DNA of 64,000 bases from Virgisporangium aliadipatigenens (GTDB lineage: Bacteria > Actinomycetota > Actinomycetes > Mycobacteriales > Micromonosporaceae), in the NCBI RefSeq assembly GCF_016863615.1, contig NZ_BOPF01000009.1, forward strand, positions 265,832-329,831. The letters are read 5' to 3'. The notes beneath the pieces are model-generated. The model made no database searches. It was not told where the DNA came from and saw only the letters and a program-made list of their open reading frames with translations. The position numbers and the translations under genes are program-made. This document shows positions 17,533-24,818 of this stretch, one piece after another. Within the stretch, counting starts at the first letter, position 1; each line of letters starts with the position of its first letter.

Positions 17533-20500
17533 ATGCCGAAGTTCGTGCTGCCCGACGAGGAGTCCTGGGTCGTTCCGGAGCCGTGGCGCAAGGGGATCCA
17601 TCCGCGCCGGGGTGGTCATCCGGTGCCCTGGGAGGCCGCGCCCGACCCGGCCGCCGTCGTGCGGGACTGGCTCAGCTCCGACAGGATCCACCGGCGGACG
17701 GCGAAGACGACGCAGGAGCGCGCCGTCACCTACGACGCGCGGCTGCTGGCCGAGGGCGAGCGCTATCTCGACGCGCTGCGCGCCGATGCGCCGCTGCCGG
17801 AGGACATCACCCCGGTGGCGGCGGCGGTGGGCTGCACGCTCGCGCCGATGTCGTACTACCACGGCGACGACGTGGCGGCCCGGTCCACTGTGGACGTCTG
17901 GATCGCGCGGTTCGGGATCGAGTTCGCGGTCCGGGTGATCGGCGAGGCCGCCGGACTGGTCGGCACGCCGGAGTTCTGGGTGGACGACCCGAGCAAGGGC
18001 AAGACCTACGGGGACATGTGGCGCGGCAACGACGCCGAACGGGTCGCCGCGGTCGCCCGCGCCCTGCGCGCCCGATTGTCCACAGTGGACGACGACAGCT
18101 ATGCGCGCGCGTGCGCGGTTCTCGGCGGGTATCGCGGCACGGAGCGGCAGCGGCTCGTCGCCTCCTATCTGGTGCCGACGCAGTCGGCGTGGGTCGACGA
18201 GGACTGTGCGGCGGTGGTCGGATGGCTCGCGCAGCGGCCGGGCCGCAGCGTCGAAGGGGCATTCGCCCCGCTGCTGCTGTGCTCCGCGAGCAGCGTCACG
18301 CACCTGGAGCAGCTGCGCGGCGTGTCGGCCGGGCAGCACGGCGGCGACACGCTCGGCACCGTCCTCGACGGGGTGGGGCCGGCGGCGGTGCCGGTCCTGA
18401 TGGACAGGTCGTACCTGGAGACGTTCCGGGCGTGCACGGACTCCGTCACGTACCGGGATCCGGTGGAGATCGGCGACCCGCTGGTGAAGCTGTTCGGGCA
18501 GACGCCGACGGACGAGGCGTTCCGGCTGCTGTGCCGGTACACGCTCGGGGTGGAGCGGACCCGGGTCGGCGTCCTGCTGAAATCCGGTGCCGTGCAGCGG
18601 TATCCGGTGCGGGCGCTGCGGCTGCTGGCCGGGCTGGCGCAGGAGCCGCCGACGGAGTACGTGCGGTGGAAGGACCTGCCGCCCCGGGTGGCCAACGAGA
18701 ACGAGCCGGCGATCTACGCGGACCTGTTCGGGGCGCTGCTGCTGAGCGAGCCGCGGCTGCTCCCGGCCGTCGCGGCGGCGCTGCCCGACGACGTGCGCGC
18801 CCGCGCCGAGGCGGTCGTCGCCTCCGGCGGTGCGGGCGTCGGAGCCGGCTGGGCCGCGCTGCTGGACCGGCACGAACGCGCGCGCTACAACCGCTCCCTC
18901 GACGCCGCCGACGACGAGAAGCGGGCGATCGGGGCGCTGGCGGCGATACCGACCGACGAGGCGTTCGGGATGCTGGTGGACCGGGTCGACGTGAAGTACG
19001 TCCGGCCGGTGCTGTTGACGGTCGCGAAGAAGAATCCGCTGCGGGCGCTGCGGGTGTTGGCCGGGCGCGCGACCGATCCGGCCGGGACGGCGGCGGAGCT
19101 GCTGCGCAACCACGTGCTCGCGCACCCGGCGGTGGCGGCGCAGGCGCTGCCCGAGCTCGACGCCGAGGCGCGCGGGCGGGTCGCGGCGATCCTCGGCGTG
19201 CAGGCCCTCACCGACGGCACACCGGGCAGCGACAGCACGACAGCCGGTGTGCCGAGCGCCGGCGATGCGGTGGACGGGGTGCAGCGGGTCACGCCGGCCG
19301 TGCTGGACGGGCCGCTGCGCGGGGCCGCCGGCCGGGCGGTGCGCGTTCCCGAGCTGCCGGAGTGGGCCGTCGTGCTGTCGCTGCCTCCGGTGCGGCTGCG
19401 CGACGGCAGCGGCGTGCTCTCCCGCGCCGCCGCCGAACGGCTCTGCGCCCTGCTCACCCTGTCGAAGATCGGTGAACCGCACCCGTCGGTCGCCGACGTG
19501 CGCGCGTCGTGCGAGCCGGCCGATCTGGCGGCGTTCGGGTGGGGGCTGTTGGAGCAGTGGCGGGTGGCCGGGTACCCGTCGCGCAGCGGCCTGGCGTTGC
19601 AGGCCGTCGCGGCGCTCGGCGACGACGGTTCGGCGAGCGATCTGGCCGCGCTCTTCCCGTCGTGGGCCAAGGGGAGCAGCATGCGGGTGCGCACCGGCAT
19701 GACGGCGCTCGCCGCGATCGGCACCGACGTCGCGCTGACCCAGCTCAACCGGCTGGGGCGTGCGGCGCGGACGGCGGGCTTCCGGCGCATGGCGCGCGAG
19801 TGCCTGGCGCGGGTGGCCGAGGCGCGCGGGCTGTCGCCGGTGCGGCTCGCCGATCGGATCGTGCCCGGCCTCGGGCTGGACGCGCGCGGCCGGATCGGGT
19901 TCGACTACGGGCCGCGGGCGTTCACCGTCGAGCTGGACGAGCATCTCGCGCCGATCGTCGTCGACGGCAAGGGCAAGCGCCTGGCCCGCATGCCGAGGCC
20001 CGCGGCGGCCGACGACCCGGCCCTCGCGCCGGCCGCGTACGAGCGGTTCGCCGAGCTGAAGAAGGAGCTCAAAACCGTTGCGGCCGAACGCATCCGCGCG
20101 CTGGAGGAGGCGATGGTCGACGGCCGGCGGTGGGACGTCGCGGAGTTCCGGCGGCTGCTGGTGGAGCATCCGCTCATGTGGCAGCTGACCCGACGGCTGC
20201 TGTGGGGCACGTTCGACGGCGACACCCTCACCGCGGCGTTCCGGGTCGCCGAGGACCGCAGCCTCGCGGACGTGGACGACAAGGCGTTCGCCCTGGCGGA
20301 CGACGCGCGGGTCGGGGTGGTGCACCCGTGGCAGCTCGGCGACGCTCGCGCGCAGTGGTCGACCGTGTTCGAGGACTACGAGGTGATCCAGCCGTTCGCC
20401 CAGCTGGGAAGGGAGCTGCACGGACCCGCCGCCGACACGACCGAGCTGGCGGAGTACGTCGACGCGCGGGTCCAGATCGGGCGCGTCTACGCGCTGGCCG

Positions 20501-20739
20501 CCAAGGGGTGGGACCTGGACGAGGAGCACGACACCCTGCTGCGCGAGTGGACGGCCGACGGGCGGACGGTCGAGGTGCGACTGGCCGGCGGATACCACCC
20601 GTTCTCCGGCGAGCGGACCACCCGGCTGCGGGGGGTGCGGGTCGTGGTCGCGCGCTCGACCACGCCGGCGTCGTTCCGCGACCTGCACCCGATCGCCTAC
20701 TCGGAGACGATGCGCGACATCGAGTCACTTCGCGGCTAG
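17533..20739 (+). CDS. DUF4132 domain-containing protein
   Basis: A 1068-residue cytoplasmic protein. The C-terminal third carries the DUF4132 block: MWQLTRRLLWGTFDGDTL, then FRVAEDRSLADVDD and DDARVGVVHPWQLGD, with an ending VVVARSTTPASFRDLHPIAY. The rest is helical and repeat-like (VLGGYRGTERQRLV, ALRLLAGLAQEPP, ALRVLAGRATDP), as in HEAT-type proteins. No enzyme motif is visible. ATG 17533 follows GGGGAGA; the TTG codon just before it is less likely. Two copies of the palindrome GTCCAC(A/T)GTGGAC lie inside the gene (17883 and 18078). Function of the family is unknown. Confidence 0.86.
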   Translation: MPKFVLPDEESWVVPEPWRKGIHPRRGGHPVPWEAAPDPAAVVRDWLSSDRIHRRTAKTTQERAVTYDARLLAEGERYLDALRADAPLPEDITPVAAAVGCTLAPMSYYHGDDVAARSTVDVWIARFGIEFAVRVIGEAAGLVGTPEFWVDDPSKGKTYGDMWRGNDAERVAAVARALRARLSTVDDDSYARACAVLGGYRGTERQRLVASYLVPTQSAWVDEDCAAVVGWLAQRPGRSVEGAFAPLLLCSASSVTHLEQLRGVSAGQHGGDTLGTVLDGVGPAAVPVLMDRSYLETFRACTDSVTYRDPVEIGDPLVKLFGQTPTDEAFRLLCRYTLGVERTRVGVLLKSGAVQRYPVRALRLLAGLAQEPPTEYVRWKDLPPRVANENEPAIYADLFGALLLSEPRLLPAVAAALPDDVRARAEAVVASGGAGVGAGWAALLDRHERARYNRSLDAADDEKRAIGALAAIPTDEAFGMLVDRVDVKYVRPVLLTVAKKNPLRALRVLAGRATDPAGTAAELLRNHVLAHPAVAAQALPELDAEARGRVAAILGVQALTDGTPGSDSTTAGVPSAGDAVDGVQRVTPAVLDGPLRGAAGRAVRVPELPEWAVVLSLPPVRLRDGSGVLSRAAAERLCALLTLSKIGEPHPSVADVRASCEPADLAAFGWGLLEQWRVAGYPSRSGLALQAVAALGDDGSASDLAALFPSWAKGSSMRVRTGMTALAAIGTDVALTQLNRLGRAARTAGFRRMARECLARVAEARGLSPVRLADRIVPGLGLDARGRIGFDYGPRAFTVELDEHLAPIVVDGKGKRLARMPRPAAADDPALAPAAYERFAELKKELKTVAAERIRALEEAMVDGRRWDVAEFRRLLVEHPLMWQLTRRLLWGTFDGDTLTAAFRVAEDRSLADVDDKAFALADDARVGVVHPWQLGDARAQWSTVFEDYEVIQPFAQLGRELHGPAADTTELAEYVDARVQIGRVYALAAKGWDLDEEHDTLLREWTADGRTVEVRLAGGYHPFSGERTTRLRGVRVVVARSTTPASFRDLHPIAYSETMRDIESLRG

Positions 20740-21076
20740 CGCGTGCGGGCCGCGCGGATGCGGGTCACCCGGCCGGTGGCCCTTCTTCGCGGCCTGCACC
20801 AGCTCGTACACGTGCGCTCGTCGGGCAGGTCGACGCGCACGTCCTCCAGCACGACGGTCGGCCGGGCGGAGACGGCAGCTCGGTGTACCTGATGGCCGAG
20901 GGTCGCCGCCGGCCCGGGTCACGACGCGGTTGACGCTCGTGGTGTTGATGTTCTCGAGCGTGTTGGCCGCGACCTTCTTGCCGGCGAGGTCGGCGGCGTT
21001 CTTGATCGGGCTGTCCGCAGGCCCCGATGCGCAGGGCCGCAAACGCCAGCGTGATTGTCGACAATTGTGAAGCCAA
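20740..21076 (-). pseudogene. Remnant of an ABC transporter substrate-binding protein
   Basis: In the 401-bp gap between DUF4132 and the aldolase gene, the minus strand encodes SPIKNAADLAGKKVAANT and continues to VVTRAGGDP, then in another frame SAIRYTELPSPP. This is the inner part of a NitT/TauT/SsuA-like substrate-binding protein (family pattern DLAGKKVAVNT...ELPFPDM). Both ends are missing and at least two frameshifts are needed. The last stretch (VVLEDVRVDLPDER and, in another frame, VYELVQAAKKG) is not recognisably from the same gene and may be a fused tail of a different one. It was probably the uptake system of the neighbouring catabolic island. Confidence 0.68.
21054..21065. promoter_or_regulatory. 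Perfect palindrome upstream of the aromatic catabolic operon
   Basis: ATTGTCGACAAT is a perfect 12-bp palindrome 13 bp before the proposed -35. Its shape (TTGT...ACAA) resembles sites of GntR/FCD-type catabolic regulators. No GntR gene lies in the window. Confidence 0.5.
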
Positions 21077-21078
21077 TC

Positions 21079-21106
21079 TTGACCACGATTCTTCGGGGCG
21101 TAGACA
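21079..21106 (+). promoter_or_regulatory. Promoter of the 4-oxalomesaconate operon
   Basis: TTGACC (21079-21084) and TAGACA (21101-21106) with 16-bp spacing; the leader is about 28 nt with a GAGGAG site before ATG 21141. Confidence 0.5.
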
Positions 21107-21140
21107 GTGGGGACACAGCAGTACGCAGTGAGGAGACTCG

Positions 21141-21833
21141 ATGACCCACTACGTGGTGCGCAGCGTCGACCGTGCCGCACCCGAGACCGTCGCCGCGCTC
21201 CGCGACGCGGGCGTCGCCACGGCGCACGAGGCCGCCGGCCGCACCGGACTGCTCGGGCCGGGGATCCAGGCCCGCCAGACGGGCGTCGCCGTCGCGGGTT
21301 CGGCGATCACCGTGTCGTGCCATCCCGGCGACAACCTGATGATCCACGCGGCCGTCGAGGTGTGCGCACCCGGCGACGTCCTCGTCGTGACGACCACGTC
21401 CCCGTCGACCGACGGGATGTTCGGGGAGCTGCTGGCCACCTCGCTCGTCGCGCGCGGGGTCGTCGGGACCGTCATCGACGCGGGCGTGCGCGACCTCGCC
21501 GGCCTGCGCGCCATGGGCTTCCCGGTGTGGTCGCGGGCCGTGCACGCGCAGGGCACCGTCAAGGCCAGTCCCGGTTCGGTCAACGTGCCGGTGGTCGCCG
21601 CCGGGCAGCTGGTCAACCCCGGGGACATCGTGATCGCCGACGACGACGGCGTCATCGCACTGCCGGCCGCTTCCGGGCCCGCCGTGGCCGCCGCCTGCGC
21701 CGAGCGCCTCGCCAACGAGGCCGGCAAGCGAGCCCGCCTGGCGAGCGGCGAGCTCGGCGTGGACATGTACGGGCTGCGGCCGTTGCTGGACAAGCTCGGC
21801 GTCGTGTACGTGGACCGCCTGCCATGCCCATGA
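21141..21833 (+). CDS. ligK: 4-carboxy-4-hydroxy-2-oxoadipate aldolase, RraA/HMG-aldolase family
   Basis: A 230-residue RraA-like class II aldolase with HPGDNLMIHAAVEVCAPGDV, GELLATSLVARGVVG and the catalytic VIDAGVRDLAGLRAMGFPVW, then VNPGDIVIADDDGV. The enzyme splits 4-carboxy-4-hydroxy-2-oxoadipate into pyruvate and oxaloacetate, the last step of the protocatechuate 4,5-cleavage and gallate pathways. The assignment rests on this fold plus the neighbours that make its substrate; alone it could be any RraA-like protein. It heads an operon with 4-nt-scale overlaps and has a GAGGAG site before ATG 21141. Confidence 0.83.
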   Translation: MTHYVVRSVDRAAPETVAALRDAGVATAHEAAGRTGLLGPGIQARQTGVAVAGSAITVSCHPGDNLMIHAAVEVCAPGDVLVVTTTSPSTDGMFGELLATSLVARGVVGTVIDAGVRDLAGLRAMGFPVWSRAVHAQGTVKASPGSVNVPVVAAGQLVNPGDIVIADDDGVIALPAASGPAVAAACAERLANEAGKRARLASGELGVDMYGLRPLLDKLGVVYVDRLPCP

Positions 21834-22900
21834 TCGACACTGCCGGGATCCGCTGCATGCAGCTGCGCGGCGGCAGCTCCAAGGGCGCGTACTTCCTCGC
21901 CGCCGACCTGCCCGCCGATCCGGCCGAGCGCGACGACCTGCTGCTGCGCGTGCTCGGTTCGCCGGACCCGCGGCAGATCGACGGGATCGGCGGCGGGCAC
22001 CCGCTCACCAGCAAGGTCGCCGTCGTCTCGCCCTCGCCGGACGGGCAGGCCGACGTCGACTACCTCTTCCTGCAGGTGGTGCCCGACCGGGCCGTCGTCA
22101 CCGACGCGCAGACCTGTGGGAACCTGCTCGCCGGGGTGGGGCCGTTCGCCGTCGAGCGGGGGCTGGTGAGCGCCACCGACGGCACGACCGCCGTGCGCAT
22201 CCGTCTGGTGAACCCCTCCGTGAGCTACGCGACGGCCGACGTTCCCACGCCCGGCGGCCGGGTGCGGTACGACGGCGACACGCTCATGGCCGGCACGCCG
22301 TTTCCCGCGGCGGCCATCCCGATCGCGTTTTTCGGCAACGGTTCCCCGCTCTTCCCGACCGGCCGACTGGTCGACGCGTTCGCCGGGGCGCGGGTGTCCT
22401 GTGTGGACGGTGGCCTGCCGGTGGTGCTGGTGCGCGCCGCCGACCTCGGGATCGCCGGCGACGAGGAGCCCACCGCCCTGGAGGCGAACGACGCCGTGCG
22501 CATCAGCGTCGAGGCGATCCGGCGGGCGGCCGGAGCCGCGATGGGGCTGGGCGACGTCGCCGGCAAGACCGTGCCGAAGGTGTCCATCGTCTCCGCACCC
22601 CGTCGGGACGGCACGGTCACCACGAGGACCTTCATCCCGCATCGGGTACACACGGCGATCGGCGTCCTGGGTGCGGTGTCGGTCGCCGCCGGCATTTCCG
22701 TGCCGGGCACCGTCGCCGCGCTTGTCGACGTTCCACCGGGGACCGTCCACATCGAACATCCCACCGGGACCCTCGCCGTCGACATCGACCTCGACGGTAC
22801 CGGGGTCGACACCCGGCTGAGCCGCTCCGCCGTGGTCCGCACCGCCCGCAAGCTCTTCGACGGCCTCGTCTGGCCGCGCACCGGAAAGGCCACCGAGTGA
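21824..22900 (+). CDS. ligU: 4-oxalomesaconate tautomerase, PrpF family
   Basis: A 358-residue PrpF-type isomerase (diaminopimelate epimerase fold). Family hallmarks are MQLRGGSSKGAYFLAADLP at the start, DGIGGGHPLTSKVAVV, the catalytic DAQTCGNLLAGVGPFA with Cys and the second half motif VSCVDGGLPVVLVRA. It converts 4-oxalomesaconate between keto and enol tautomers, upstream of the hydratase step. ATG 21824 overlaps the aldolase stop; a second ATG two codons later is possible. The stop overlaps the next reading frame by GTGA. Position in the cluster supports this function over methylaconitate isomerase. Confidence 0.86.
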   Translation: MPMIDTAGIRCMQLRGGSSKGAYFLAADLPADPAERDDLLLRVLGSPDPRQIDGIGGGHPLTSKVAVVSPSPDGQADVDYLFLQVVPDRAVVTDAQTCGNLLAGVGPFAVERGLVSATDGTTAVRIRLVNPSVSYATADVPTPGGRVRYDGDTLMAGTPFPAAAIPIAFFGNGSPLFPTGRLVDAFAGARVSCVDGGLPVVLVRAADLGIAGDEEPTALEANDAVRISVEAIRRAAGAAMGLGDVAGKTVPKVSIVSAPRRDGTVTTRTFIPHRVHTAIGVLGAVSVAAGISVPGTVAALVDVPPGTVHIEHPTGTLAVDIDLDGTGVDTRLSRSAVVRTARKLFDGLVWPRTGKATE

Positions 22901-23341
22901 CCCTCACCCAGGACCCCGAACGCCGCCGGGACATCGCCCACGTCGGCCGCACCTATCTGCGAGCGGCGGGCCCGGAGGCGTTGCGGCGCCTGGTCGAGGC
23001 GACCGGGGCGTCCACTGTGGACGAAGAGGCGCACCTGTGCACCGACCCGGACGGCCACGAACTGGGCCGCTACCGGGACGTCGAGCGGTACGTGGCCGAC
23101 GACCACGTCAACTACCTGACGGCGGACGTGCCGCGCACCTCGGACTACCTGCGCGACACGCTCGCGGGAGGAGATCCTGCGCGCCGCCGACGTCTGCCTC
23201 GACGCCGGTGTGCACATCGAGACGGGGCCGCACAAGCACGCGATCAGCTGGACCCGCGAGGAACGCGCCAAGGGACAGGCGTGGGGGCTCAGGACGATCG
23301 AGTCCTTCCACACCCAAGGAACCCGGTGGTGGAGTAAATGA
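22897..23341 (+). pseudogene. Extradiol (catechol 2,3-type) dioxygenase, internally deleted and frameshifted
   Basis: The segment keeps five pieces of a type I extradiol dioxygenase in order: the start MTLTQDPERRRDIAHVGRTY, then GPEALRRLVEATGAS, then DPDGHELGRYRDVERYVA, then DDHVNYLTADVPRTSDYLRD and, after a frame change near 23160, REEILRAADVCLDAGVHIET and WGLRTIESFHTQG. The DNA between pieces is missing, so about half of the usual 300-odd residues and several iron ligands are gone. The start overlaps the tautomerase stop (GTGA) and the frameshifted end (TGA 23339-23341) still overlaps the next ATG, showing that the dead gene was a normal operon member. Confidence 0.85.
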
Positions 23342-24339
23342 TCATCGACTGCCACGGCCACTACACGACCGCGCCGCCCGCCCACACCGAGTGGCGCACG
23401 GATCAGACGCGGCCCTACCCGACGATCCCCGACGACGCGTTGCGCGAGTCGATCGAGCCGAACCAGCTGCGCATCATGGACGAGCGCGGCATCGACGCGA
23501 CGATCTTCTCGCCCCGCGCCTCCGCGATGGGCCACCACGTCGGCGACGAGCGCACCGGCCTCGCCTGGACCCGCGCGTCGAACGACCTCGTCGCCCGCGT
23601 CGTCGGGCTGTACCCGACGCGGTTCGCGGCCGTGTGCGCGCTGCCCCAGTCGCCGGGCGTCCCGATCGGGAACTCCGTCCCCGAGCTGCGCCGCTGCGTC
23701 GAGGAACTCGGCTTCGTCGGCCTCAACCTCAACCCGGACCCGAGCGGCGGCCACTGGACGTCTCCTCCGCTGACCGACCCCGCCTGGTATCCGCTCTACG
23801 AGGCGATGGTCGACCTCGACGTGCCGGCCATGGTGCACGTCTCCGCCGTCACCAACCCGAACTTCCACGCCACCGGTTCGCACTACCTGAACGCGGACAC
23901 GACGGCGTTCATGCAGTTCGTGCAGTCCGACCTGTTCACCCGCTTCCCGTCGCTGCGCTTCGTCATCCCGCACGGCGGCGGGGCGGTGCCGTACCACTGG
24001 GGGCGCTTCCGCGGACTGGCCGACATGCTCGGCCGGCCGCCGCTGGAGGCCCTGCTGGGCAACGTCTTCCTCGACACCTGCGTGTACCACCAGCCCGGGA
24101 TCGACCTGCTGTTCCACGTCGTCCCCGTGGCGAACATCCTCTTCGGGTCGGAGACGCTGGGCGCGGTGCGCGGCGTCGACCCGCGGACGGGTCACCACTT
24201 CGACGACACCCGCCGCTACGTCGAGGCCCTCTCCCTGACGGACGCGCAACGCGCACTGGTCTTCGAGGGCAACGCCCGCCGGGTCTACCCGAGGTTGGCG
24301 GACCGTCCACTGTGTACAGGCCCGCCGCCCTCGTCCTGA
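23338..24339 (+). CDS. ligJ: 4-oxalomesaconate hydratase, amidohydrolase superfamily
   Basis: The 333-residue protein matches LigJ closely along its length: MIIDCHGHYTTAP with the HxH-type metal motif, IFSPRASAMGHHVGDE, GFVGLNLNPDPSGGHW, MVHVSAVTNPNFHATG, RFVIPHGGGAVPYHWGRFRG and LFGSETLGAVRGVDPRTGHH. It hydrates 4-oxalomesaconate to 4-carboxy-4-hydroxy-2-oxoadipate with a Zn ion. The ATG overlaps the end of the broken dioxygenase gene, so its translation may depend on ribosomes arriving through that relic. The last residues after RLADR are a short extra tail. Confidence 0.92.
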   Translation: MIIDCHGHYTTAPPAHTEWRTDQTRPYPTIPDDALRESIEPNQLRIMDERGIDATIFSPRASAMGHHVGDERTGLAWTRASNDLVARVVGLYPTRFAAVCALPQSPGVPIGNSVPELRRCVEELGFVGLNLNPDPSGGHWTSPPLTDPAWYPLYEAMVDLDVPAMVHVSAVTNPNFHATGSHYLNADTTAFMQFVQSDLFTRFPSLRFVIPHGGGAVPYHWGRFRGLADMLGRPPLEALLGNVFLDTCVYHQPGIDLLFHVVPVANILFGSETLGAVRGVDPRTGHHFDDTRRYVEALSLTDAQRALVFEGNARRVYPRLADRPLCTGPPPSS

Positions 24340-24479
24340 CGCTCGCCCGCACCGGCGTCGGCGCGGCCGCCCGTTCGGGGTGGCGCACCGCGGCGGCGGT
24401 GTCGGGGTTACGACGTTCGACGTGCTGACGCCGCTGACGGCGTGGGCCGCACGTGCGCGGGGGTGCCAGCATCGTTCGC

Positions 24480-24818
24480 ATGGGCTGGGTCATCGCACTG
24501 TTCGTCCTGACGGCCGCCGGACTGGCCGCCGTCGCCGAGTCGCAGCGGCGCCTGTACCGCCGCGTGGATCGGCTGCAACACACCCTCGACGCGGTCATCG
24601 AGGTTCAGGACCGGCTGCGGGAATGGACCGAGGACCGCGTCGACGCCGTCGACGAGCGCGCCGCCGAGGAGCACTCCGCGCTGGCGCAGCTCGTCGCGGA
24701 GAGCCGCCGGGTGGCCTCGGTCGTCGACCGGCAGCACCGGCGGATCGTCGGGCTGCACCGCGCGGTCGGCGCGCTCCGCCCGGTCACCGCCGTGCGCACG
24801 CAGGAGTTCTACTCGTGA
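24480..24818 (+). CDS. Single-pass membrane protein with coiled coil
   Basis: A 112-residue protein: one N-terminal membrane segment (WVIALFVLTAAGLAAVA, residues 3-19) followed by a continuous heptad-like helix (RRLYRRVDRLQHTLDAVIEV and on to about residue 95). It would sit in the membrane with a cytoplasmic coiled-coil stalk. The stop overlaps the start of the next gene by 4 nt (GTGA), so it is made together with the RHIM-like protein and may be its membrane anchor or oligomerisation partner. No family recognised. ATG 24480 places the hydrophobic segment at the very start; a longer frame begins at 24453. Confidence 0.72.
   Translation: MGWVIALFVLTAAGLAAVAESQRRLYRRVDRLQHTLDAVIEVQDRLREWTEDRVDAVDERAAEEHSALAQLVAESRRVASVVDRQHRRIVGLHRAVGALRPVTAVRTQEFYS

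Noticed and set aside
17494..20688. 1064-residue minus-strand frame opposite DUF4132
   Set aside because: The plus frame carries the DUF4132 motifs; the minus frame is Arg/Gln-rich shadow.
22897..23337. Intact small glyoxalase-type protein
   Set aside because: The frame leaves the dioxygenase homology near 23160 and becomes Arg-rich noise, while the homology continues in another frame to the overlap with the next gene.
23037..24428. 463-residue frame through the LigJ region
   Set aside because: It is out of frame with the hydratase and rich in Arg and Pro; the LigJ frame is far better supported.
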